A model generated the notes under the pieces. The model worked only from the letters and a program-made list of their open reading frames with translations, searched no databases and was not told where the DNA came from. The position numbers and the translations under genes are program-made. DNA of 19,628 bases from Candidatus Nomurabacteria bacterium (lineage in GTDB: Bacteria > Patescibacteriota > Minisyncoccia > Phycocordibacterales > SBAW01). Shown one piece after another: positions 12,083-18,498 of this stretch (position 1 is the first letter of the stretch; every line of letters starts with the position of its first letter). The stretch covers positions 1 to 19,628 of the forward strand of contig CALQZN010000010.1 of assembly GCA_943349675.1 (NCBI GenBank), read 5' to 3'.

Positions 12083-12349
12083 ATGCTCACTGCAAAGAAA
12101 AAAGGCAAAGTTATAAAAGAAGCAGCAATTCACGACAAAGACACTGGCTCACCAGAGGTCCAAATTGCCGTGCTTAGTAAGCGCATCGACGAGCTTACGA
12201 CCCATTTGAAAAAGAATCTTAAAGACAAGCACTCACGCCGCGGACTTTTGCAGATGGTTGCAGACCGCCGCACTCATTTGAAGTACCTAGAGACTCATGA
12301 CAAGAAGCGCCACAGCGCGATTGTCAAAAAGATGGGCCTCAAGAAGTAA
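12083..12349 (+). CDS. rpsO: 30S ribosomal protein S15
   Basis: 88 residues, MLTAKKKGKVIKE at the start. The S15 signature is clear: HDKDTGSPEVQIAVLSKRIDELTTHL, KDKHSRRGLLQMVADRRTHLKYL. S15 binds 16S rRNA and nucleates the small-subunit platform. A frame open upstream to 11981 is not used, because the -10 lies within it and the family N-terminus begins here. rpsO is often next to pnp; here pnp is 2.2 kb downstream, separated by two genes. With no leader, the classic S15 autoregulation by a 5' UTR pseudoknot cannot operate if this promoter is the only one. Confidence 0.96.
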   Translation: MLTAKKKGKVIKEAAIHDKDTGSPEVQIAVLSKRIDELTTHLKKNLKDKHSRRGLLQMVADRRTHLKYLETHDKKRHSAIVKKMGLKK

Positions 12350-12392
12350 TTTGCCTCTTTAGCGTAGTGAGCGAGCGAGTATTTTTTTGCTG

Positions 12393-12398
12393 TATACT
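12393..12398 (+). promoter_or_regulatory. candidate -10 box of the NYN gene
   Basis: TATACT, predicted to start transcription near 12405 and leave a leader of about 79 bases. No convincing -35 is seen. Confidence 0.45.
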
Positions 12399-12438
12399 TG
12401 GAGGTAGGGGCGCATTTTTATTTTAATCAATTTTTAGT

Positions 12439-12471
12439 ATGTGCTTTAGGCTCACCCCGGGAGGTGAGTAG
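12439..12471 (+). other. leader hairpin and possible 10-residue leader peptide before the NYN gene
   Basis: CTCACC (12451-12456) pairs with GGTGAG (12463-12468). The right arm includes GGGAGGTGA, a near-perfect anti-16S match, but it is 15 bases from the ATG at 12484 and sequestered. A ten-codon frame ATG...TAG (MCFRLTPGGE) spans 12439-12471 and covers the hairpin. Translation of this small frame could open or reset the structure. This is inference from sequence only. Confidence 0.35.
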
Positions 12472-12483
12472 GGCATCAATTTT

Positions 12484-13095
12484 ATGGCAATCATTAAACA
12501 CAAAAGCCAGCGTGTCGGCATTTTTATAGACACACAAAACTTGTATCACAGCGCTAAAAACCTGTACCGGTCGAAGGTAAACTTTGCAAACGTGGTTAAA
12601 GAGGCACTTGCAGGCCGCACATTGGTGCGCGCTGTTGCATACGTTATCCGCACAGAGTCGGAAGAAGAAAAGAGTTTTTTTGAAGCGCTCAATAAAAGCG
12701 GTATCGAAACAAAAGTTAAAGACATCCGCATATTTGCCGGCGGTGCCAAAAAAGCCGACTGGGACATTGGGATGGCTATAGACGCACTGAGTATGGCGGA
12801 AAAGCTGGACACTGTGGTGTTGGCTACCGGCGACGGTGACTTTGTGCCACTTGTCGAATATTTAAAGAGTAAAGGGTGCCAGGTGGAAGTTATCGCCTTT
12901 GGCAAATCGGCTGCAGGCGTGCTGCGCGAAGCAACTGACGACTTTATCGACATGTGCGACGACCCGCGTAACTATTTGATTGGCTACCGCGGCGGCGCCT
13001 CTGGTGTACGCGGCTTTATCCCTGGATTTGGCGCATCCAAGGCCGATGAAGGAGTAGACGTGGGCCAAGAGGTGTACGAAGACACAGAAGAGTAG
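12484..13095 (+). CDS. NYN domain protein (LabA/DUF88 family)
   Basis: 203 residues. The PIN-like NYN fold shows its acidic active-site set: D16 in VGIFIDTQNLY, D92 and D94 in KKADWDIGMAIDA (also D100), and D117/D119 in LATGDGDFVPLVEYLKSKG. The following QVEVIAFGKSAAGVLREATDDFIDM completes the fold. Members are predicted metal-dependent RNases; some act in RNA turnover. The C-terminal 40 residues are Gly-rich then acidic and probably disordered. It lies between rpsO and pnp, which supports an RNA-related role by context only. Confidence 0.85.
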   Translation: MAIIKHKSQRVGIFIDTQNLYHSAKNLYRSKVNFANVVKEALAGRTLVRAVAYVIRTESEEEKSFFEALNKSGIETKVKDIRIFAGGAKKADWDIGMAIDALSMAEKLDTVVLATGDGDFVPLVEYLKSKGCQVEVIAFGKSAAGVLREATDDFIDMCDDPRNYLIGYRGGASGVRGFIPGFGASKADEGVDVGQEVYEDTEE

Positions 13096-13117
13096 AAACT
13101 CCCTCTATAATATAGAC

Positions 13118-13152
13118 AAAAAAATCCGCCGTACCCACATGGAGTACGGCGG
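13118..13152. terminator. bidirectional terminator between convergent genes
   Basis: CCGCCGTAC (13126-13134) pairs perfectly with GTACGGCGG (13144-13152) over a nine-base loop. The minus strand has a U-tract of seven (13118-13124); the plus strand has TTT. It serves the convergent NYN and membrane-protein genes. Confidence 0.85.
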
Positions 13153-13158
13153 TTTCGA

Positions 13159-14382
13159 TCATGAAGACCGATAGCGCTTGAACCGTCGCCAACACAAGCG
13201 CGACAGCGGCAGCCAAAGTGGCATAAGGAAGTAGGCGACAAGCGCCCACCCAAGAAAACCACCAATGAAAATCGGGATACCGAAGGCTTGCGCCAAGGGC
13301 TTCCCGATATACTCACCAACTTTCGTCGGATGAGTTACTAGGTAGGCACCACCTCCTACCATTGCGACCGATGTTGCAATCGGCACAGAAGCAATGAGCC
13401 CTACTTTGCCTACCGCAGCAGCACCAGCGCCCGCAACTGCACCCGCTTTGCCGAGCGTTGCCGCTTTGAGCGCCAGCCCGGGGAGTTTGAAGATCGCCAC
13501 AACACCGGCAACATCGAGCGTAGCCCAGCCAACATCGCCCGCAGTCAGTGTGCCGAGCGAATGTTTTTCGTCGGCCCTGAGTAAGTTGCCGAGAAACAGC
13601 TCTCGCGCAGCAGCACCTGCGGTACCCAGGTTCAGTCGCACAGCCTCGCCCTTATCGTTGAGCGTAAACTGTGTGAAGAATGCTGGGCCCATTTTCTGCA
13701 TACGTTGCAGAGCGTGCCATCCACACTCGATTGGCTCGAGTTTCTTCAGTGGTTCGGGTCTTTTCCCGCTCATCACACTTTGTGCAGCAGTTTTGATACC
13801 GTGCCCAAAATTGAAGAAGGCGTCCTCTTTGCCGTCGAGGCAGTTTGCCAACACGGCGCCGACGAATGGTGGGTTGTTTTCCTGCACCACCTGCTCCCAC
13901 TCCTTGGTGTGCCCGTAGAGCCCGTAGGCTTTTATGGCAATCCGAGGATTGGAGGCAAGTAGCGACTGCGAGAGTGGGCCGGCCGAAACCAGCTTGACCA
14001 CCCGCCACGCACAGAGCGCTTTTTCCTGCGCTTCTTGGTCTGTTGTTTCTTCGGTGACGCCCTCCATGCATTTGAGCATGTGCGGCATCGCCTGCAAGGG
14101 TCCGTACGCCTGCAGCATATGCCGGAATTCCGGCACTGTTACAAACGCACCAAATACTCGTTCTGTTTCCAGACCTGGAAACCGTTCGAGCGCGACGCGA
14201 TACTGTGCGTCCATCACTCCCGGGGGAGTGTCTGGAAACACGAACATCGTTGGTCCTTCGACGACCATCGTTTCTTGCTGCCCTCCCTGTTGAGAAAGAG
14301 CAGTGTACAAGAAAGCGACGATGAGCAAGCTGGTCACAAACCAACCTCCCCACCTTCGCAGGAGTTTATTCAGTACTACCAT
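13159..14382 (-). CDS. membrane protein of unknown function (407 residues)
   Basis: One N-terminal membrane segment (about 13-30, GWFVTSLLIVAFLYTAL) is followed by a soluble part of about 240 residues with several cysteines (KCMEG, ALCAW, ANCLDG, IECGW). The C-terminal third is hydrophobic: a Gly/Ala-rich part (GKAGAVAGAGAAAVGKVG) followed by LIASVPIATSVAMVGGGAYLV, then IPIFIGGFLGWALVAYFLMPLWLPL and a basic tail. The soluble part is probably extracytoplasmic. I do not recognise a family. The start is supported by a promoter TTGACA-18-TATAGT and an AGGA-type ribosome site about seven bases before the ATG. It stands alone, convergent to the NYN gene and divergent from pnp. Confidence 0.75.
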   Translation of the reverse strand: MVVLNKLLRRWGGWFVTSLLIVAFLYTALSQQGGQQETMVVEGPTMFVFPDTPPGVMDAQYRVALERFPGLETERVFGAFVTVPEFRHMLQAYGPLQAMPHMLKCMEGVTEETTDQEAQEKALCAWRVVKLVSAGPLSQSLLASNPRIAIKAYGLYGHTKEWEQVVQENNPPFVGAVLANCLDGKEDAFFNFGHGIKTAAQSVMSGKRPEPLKKLEPIECGWHALQRMQKMGPAFFTQFTLNDKGEAVRLNLGTAGAAARELFLGNLLRADEKHSLGTLTAGDVGWATLDVAGVVAIFKLPGLALKAATLGKAGAVAGAGAAAVGKVGLIASVPIATSVAMVGGGAYLVTHPTKVGEYIGKPLAQAFGIPIFIGGFLGWALVAYFLMPLWLPLSRLCWRRFKRYRSS

Positions 14383-14419
14383 TTCAAGGTCCTTTCCCTC
14401 TGTTCTGTATACTGTGTTA

Positions 14420-14449
14420 ACTATACCATACTCACGTACTATATGTCAA
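14420..14449 (-). promoter_or_regulatory. consensus promoter of the 407-residue membrane protein
   Basis: On the minus strand: TTGACA (14444-14449), 18-base spacer, TATAGT (14420-14425). The start would be near 14413, leaving a 30-base leader with a ribosome site. Confidence 0.7.
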
Positions 14450-14469
14450 GTAGTGTCGAAAGGGCAAAA

Positions 14470-14498
14470 TTGCCTTACAGTTACAGGGTTATTTATCT
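14470..14498 (+). promoter_or_regulatory. candidate promoter of pnp
   Basis: TTGCCT (14470-14475), 17-base spacer, TTATCT (14493-14498). The start would be near 14505, with a 14-base leader containing GGAAG. Confidence 0.45.
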
Positions 14499-14518
14499 AC
14501 TTATTTGGAAGCTAGGCT

Positions 14519-16753
14519 ATGCAATCAAAAACATTTGAAACAGAGGTAGGAGGCAAGAAAATGGTCGCGGAGTTTACCGACTTGGCCGAGCAGGCAAGCG
14601 GGTCGGTCATATTGCGCTACGGCAACACCGCAGTGCTGGCCACAGCAGTGATGGGCGACAAGAGCCGCGACGACATCGACTACTTTCCACTTACCGTTGA
14701 CTACGAAGAGCGTTTTTATGCTGCAGGGCAAATTTTAGGCAGCCGCTTTGTGCGCCGCGAAGGCCGCCCCAGCGAAGACGCAATATTGGCCGGCCGCGTT
14801 GTTGACCGCACCATACGCCCACTATTTCCCCAACATTTGCGCAATGAGGTGCAGGTGGTTATTACAATTTTGGCACTCGACGAAGAAGACCCAGCAGTTG
14901 TGGCCGTCAACGCCGCATCACTTGCACTAGCGGTGTCGAACATCCCATGGAACGGGCCCGTTGCCGCAGTGCGGATTGGGAAGGTTGGGACCTTCGCAGA
15001 AAAATCACTTTCTCCAGCTGCGGACACATTCGTCATAAACCCTACCTACGTACAACGCGCATCACTAGAATTTGACCTTTTGGCGTGCGGCAAAGACGAG
15101 ACCATCAACATGATAGAGGTTGGCGCCAAAGAGACATCCGAGGCAACGGTGGCTGCCGGGTTTGCTCGCGCCGCAGAAGAACACACAAAGTTGATTGCTT
15201 GGCAGCAGGAAATTGTGCAGCAAGTAGGTGTTGCAAAACTGTCAGCAGCAGCACCAGAGATCCCACCAGCTTTGACCACGCTGTACGACAGTGAGTTTGC
15301 ATCAAAAATGACCGCCGCTGTATTTTGTGGGCTCCCTAGCAAAAAAAGTATCTACGCACTCAAGAAAGAATTTTTAAACAGGGTGGGGGAGAACGAGGAA
15401 CTCAGCGCCTACAAAAAAATTGCCGACCAGTTGTTTGAAGACAAAGCAGACCAAGAGATACATCGCGGTGCCATAGAAGACAATAAACGTACCGACAACC
15501 GTGCGTTTGACCAAGTACGCCCGCTTTTTGCAAAAGCAGGCGGTGTCTCGCCCATACTCCATGGGTCAGGCATCTTCTATCGCGGCGGTACGCACGTCTT
15601 TACCGCACTTACTTTGGGTGGCCCAGGGGACTCACAAGTAGTCGACTCAATGGAAGAGCGCGATGTAGAAAAGCGCTTTATGCATCACTACAACTTCCCT
15701 CCATATTCCTCGGGCGAAACAGGGCGCATGGGTGGCATCAACCGCCGCGCTGTAGGCCACGGCGCACTTGCCGAAAAAGCACTCCAGGCAGTTATTCCAA
15801 ACAAAGAAGTGTTTCCGTACACCATACGCCTTGTGTCTGAGTGTTTTGCAAGTAACGGCTCAACATCAATGGGGTCGGTGTGCGCGTCGACACTGGCACT
15901 CATGGATGGCGGGGTACCCATTACCGCGCCAGTTGCCGGCATTGCAATGGGGCTCATGATGTCACCTACATACACACAGGACAAAAAGTACAAAGTTTTG
16001 ACCGATATCCAAGGGCCAGAAGACAGCCACGGCGATATGGACTTTAAAGTGGCAGGTACCAAAAATGGCATCACGGCTATACAGATGGATATAAAATTAG
16101 ATGGCGTGCCCGTGGCTATTTTGACTGAGGCACTTGAAGGCGCGCGACTGGCCCGTTTGCAAATTTTGGAAACTATTACACAAGTAATTAGTGCACCGCG
16201 CGCAACCATCAGCCCACGCGCACCAGAAATTGTGATGCTCAAAGTGCGCCCCGACCAAATTGGTCTCGTTATTGGGGGAGGTGGTAAAACAATCAATGGC
16301 ATTAAAGAGGCGAGCGGTGTGAGCGACATAACCATAGACGATGATGGGTCAGTGTTTATCACTGGTAAAGGCGGCACGGCAGGGAAAGCCCGAGAGATGA
16401 TCGAGGGAATAGTTAAAGAATATAAAGCAGGCGAAGTGTATGATGGGGAAGTCACTCGTATGATGGACTTTGGCGCCTTTGTACGCATCGGCCCTGGTAA
16501 AGACGCAGAAGGTTTGGTGCATGTGTCGGAAATAGCACCCTTCCGTATTGACTCTATTGCACAAGCGGTCTCGGTCGGAGACAAAGTGCGGGTTATGATA
16601 AAGGAGATAGACGAAAAGGGCCGCATCAACCTCTCGATAAAAGCGGCTGACCCAGACTTCGCAGCGCGCAAAGGCCTTACCCCGTCTACTAAAGAAAACA
16701 ATGGACAAAGAGATAGAACCAGCTCAAGCACCGACCACTCCCGCCCCCACTAA
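14519..16753 (+). CDS. pnp: polynucleotide phosphorylase
   Basis: 744 residues, usual length. Order: first RNase PH domain (about 5-140, with FYAAGQILGSRFVRREGRPSE), helical domain (about 240-310), second RNase PH domain (about 320-550), which holds GDMDFKVAGT and ITAIQMDIKLDGV with the metal and phosphate ligands, KH domain (about 555-615, IGLVIGGGGKTINGI), and S1 domain (about 620-695, GEVTRMMDFGAFVRIGPGKDAEGLVHVSE). It degrades RNA phosphorolytically from the 3' end. The C-terminal tail SSSTDHSRPH is coded by bases that also encode the start of the next gene (53-base overlap). Confidence 0.96.
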   Translation: MQSKTFETEVGGKKMVAEFTDLAEQASGSVILRYGNTAVLATAVMGDKSRDDIDYFPLTVDYEERFYAAGQILGSRFVRREGRPSEDAILAGRVVDRTIRPLFPQHLRNEVQVVITILALDEEDPAVVAVNAASLALAVSNIPWNGPVAAVRIGKVGTFAEKSLSPAADTFVINPTYVQRASLEFDLLACGKDETINMIEVGAKETSEATVAAGFARAAEEHTKLIAWQQEIVQQVGVAKLSAAAPEIPPALTTLYDSEFASKMTAAVFCGLPSKKSIYALKKEFLNRVGENEELSAYKKIADQLFEDKADQEIHRGAIEDNKRTDNRAFDQVRPLFAKAGGVSPILHGSGIFYRGGTHVFTALTLGGPGDSQVVDSMEERDVEKRFMHHYNFPPYSSGETGRMGGINRRAVGHGALAEKALQAVIPNKEVFPYTIRLVSECFASNGSTSMGSVCASTLALMDGGVPITAPVAGIAMGLMMSPTYTQDKKYKVLTDIQGPEDSHGDMDFKVAGTKNGITAIQMDIKLDGVPVAILTEALEGARLARLQILETITQVISAPRATISPRAPEIVMLKVRPDQIGLVIGGGGKTINGIKEASGVSDITIDDDGSVFITGKGGTAGKAREMIEGIVKEYKAGEVYDGEVTRMMDFGAFVRIGPGKDAEGLVHVSEIAPFRIDSIAQAVSVGDKVRVMIKEIDEKGRINLSIKAADPDFAARKGLTPSTKENNGQRDRTSSSTDHSRPH

Positions 16754-17927
16754 CCCACCTCCACAATCTGTAAAAAAAGAGGTGGACCTGGGAGCTATCC
16801 TCTTGCCTAAAAAAGAGGTGCACGACCCGCTCAACGCCCCCAGAGTTGAAGCCGGAGTATTGCTCAAACAAGAACAAACTGCTGAACTCCCAAAAACACC
16901 CGTAACCCCCTTGCCCACACCGCCGCGCAACGACTCTATCGTGCAACCTCTGGAGACATACCAGAGCGATATGCAGAAGTATATTCAAAAAAACAACGTC
17001 TCGAACGTGACCATAGCCGCTGCCGAGGCAGAGCGCCGCGGCAAAGGGGAAGGGGTTGTTGTAAGCACACCACAAACTGGATCATTTTGGTTTAAATTGG
17101 GGATGATATTTTTAGGCTCGCTTTTGGTTGGAGGTGCAGTGGGAATAGTTGGCTATGTTGTGTACCAATTACAGGCACTACCAGCCGCTATAAATCCACA
17201 AGCGCCAGTCATCGCCATAGACGAGGTACAGACCGTCGCCATCTCTCCAAACGACTCACATGCGGCTGCGCTTGATAAACTCGCAAAAGCCAAAGATGTA
17301 ATAAAACTGTCGGTTGGGCTGGTGGCGCATTTGGTACCCATCTCAAGCACCAGCACTACCCAGGCACCCCTCGATGGAAAAATATTCTTTGGGATCCTTG
17401 CGCCGAACATGCCACGCGAGTTGGCACGCACATTACTGCCCACGTTTTTGGTAGGGGTGCACTCGTTTGACCGTAATCAACCATTTTTACTATTTAAAAC
17501 CGACTCCTACGAACAGGCATACTCGGGGATGCTTGCGTGGGAGTTAGCAATGCTACGCGACTTGTCACCCTTGTTTGTTGAGCCCCCACAACCTGCCCCA
17601 GTGGAAGCGCAGACACTTGCAACAACTACTGCAACTACAACGCAAACAGCAACAAGCACCAAAAGCACGGCAAGCTCTACCAGCACACGCTCGACCACTA
17701 CAGTAGTCTTGCCAGCACCAGTGCAAACAGTACTGCAGAGTGGGTTTGTAGATAAAATACTCGAAAATCACGACACGAGACTGCTGCAGACAAGTGGGGG
17801 AGAGACGTACTTTTTGTGGACGTTCCTCGACCGTGGGACCATCTTGATTACCACCAACCAAAATACACTGAAAGAAGTCATCCTGCGTACACACGAAGCG
17901 CCCATTATCCCAGCACTGGGGGAGTAG
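16701..17927 (+). CDS. single-pass membrane protein of unknown function, overlapping pnp
   Basis: 408 residues. The N-terminal about 130 residues are cytoplasmic, Pro-rich and charged (VKKEVDLGAILLPKKEVHDP is a short conserved-looking motif). A single membrane segment follows (about 128-154, FKLGMIFLGSLLVGGAVGIVGYVVYQL). The outer domain contains KIFFGILAPNMPRELARTLLPTFLVGVHSF and later SGFVDKILENHDTRLLQTSGG, with a Thr/Ser linker (about 305-335) between. The pattern resembles membrane proteins seen across Parcubacteria; I cannot name a function. The ATG lies inside the end of pnp, 53 bases before its stop. No strong Shine-Dalgarno is seen, so translation may depend on coupling to pnp. Confidence 0.75.
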   Translation: MDKEIEPAQAPTTPAPTNPPPQSVKKEVDLGAILLPKKEVHDPLNAPRVEAGVLLKQEQTAELPKTPVTPLPTPPRNDSIVQPLETYQSDMQKYIQKNNVSNVTIAAAEAERRGKGEGVVVSTPQTGSFWFKLGMIFLGSLLVGGAVGIVGYVVYQLQALPAAINPQAPVIAIDEVQTVAISPNDSHAAALDKLAKAKDVIKLSVGLVAHLVPISSTSTTQAPLDGKIFFGILAPNMPRELARTLLPTFLVGVHSFDRNQPFLLFKTDSYEQAYSGMLAWELAMLRDLSPLFVEPPQPAPVEAQTLATTTATTTQTATSTKSTASSTSTRSTTTVVLPAPVQTVLQSGFVDKILENHDTRLLQTSGGETYFLWTFLDRGTILITTNQNTLKEVILRTHEAPIIPALGE

Positions 17928-17952
17928 TTTGGGCAAAGGGCGTAAAAAGCGC

Positions 17953-17958
17953 TATACT
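17953..17958 (+). promoter_or_regulatory. -10 box of the DksA-like gene, leaderless
   Basis: TATACT with seven bases to the ATG at 17966, so the message should start at the ATG. Confidence 0.65.
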
Positions 17959-17965
17959 CCTATAC

Positions 17966-18346
17966 ATGAATAACGAAAAGACTGGTCACTTTAAAAAGCG
18001 TTTGACGGACGAGCTCCACAAATTGGAAGGGGAACTGAAGGACTTGGGATGGCAAAATCCAGAGACAGGCGACTGGGAAGCAACAGGCGGGGACATTGAC
18101 GGGAGCGCAACAGAAAGCGACGAGCTTGCCGACCGCCAAGAGGAGTATGGCGAAAATCGTGCCGAGATTGAAGAGATTGAAATCCACTGGCGCAACGTTA
18201 AGCGTGCGCTGCAAAAAATAGAGGAGGGTACGTTTGGTATATGCGAGATCTCTGGAGACGAAATTGAAGAAGACCGTTTGGAAGTAAATCCATCCGCCCG
18301 TACCTGCAAGGCACACATGGAAGAAGAGGGAGAGCTCGGGGCGTAG
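17966..18346 (+). CDS. DksA/TraR family protein with altered zinc finger
   Basis: 126 residues from ATG 17966. A long charged helical region (about 7-88) precedes GTFGICEISGDEIEEDRLEVNPSARTCKAH, aligned with the DksA finger G-x-Y-G-x-C-x2-C-G-x2-I-x3-R-L-x3-P-x-A-x2-C-x2-C. Here the ligands are C93, S96, C114 and H117, so two of four cysteines are replaced. Such C-x2-S forms are, as far as I recall, common in Patescibacteria. DksA proteins bind in the RNA polymerase secondary channel and tune promoters together with ppGpp; whether this one does is unknown. An upstream open frame to 17816 lies inside the previous gene and upstream of the -10, and is rejected. Confidence 0.85.
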   Translation: MNNEKTGHFKKRLTDELHKLEGELKDLGWQNPETGDWEATGGDIDGSATESDELADRQEEYGENRAEIEEIEIHWRNVKRALQKIEEGTFGICEISGDEIEEDRLEVNPSARTCKAHMEEEGELGA

Positions 18347-18359
18347 GTATGTTCGCTGG

Positions 18360-18461
18360 AAAAAACCATCTGAAAAAAGTCCAGGCGGGGGCGCGCCGTT
18401 TTTCTTAGCCGCGAAGCGGCTGTTGAAAAATGGGGATAAGGACTTTTTGAAGGTGGTTTTT
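18360..18461 (+). repeat. imperfect inverted repeat enclosing two GC hairpins; terminator-like
   Basis: Left arm 18360-18382 pairs with right arm 18440-18461 (about 22 bases, three or so mismatches); the arm cores are AAAAAGTCC and GGACTTTTT. Inside are GGCG/CGCC followed by TTTTTCTT (about 18384-18404) and AGCCGC-GAA-GCGGCT (18407-18421). The first inner hairpin looks like the terminator of the DksA-like gene, and the outer right arm also ends in a T-tract. It could be a structured RNA, a nested terminator or a small mobile remnant. Confidence 0.5.
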
Positions 18462-18485
18462 ATATAGCGACCAAAAAACATAGTG

Positions 18486-18491
18486 TACAAT
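18486..18491 (+). promoter_or_regulatory. -10 box of the yifB-like gene, leaderless
   Basis: TACAAT with seven bases to the ATG at 18499. Confidence 0.6.
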
Positions 18492-18498
18492 TTAATAT

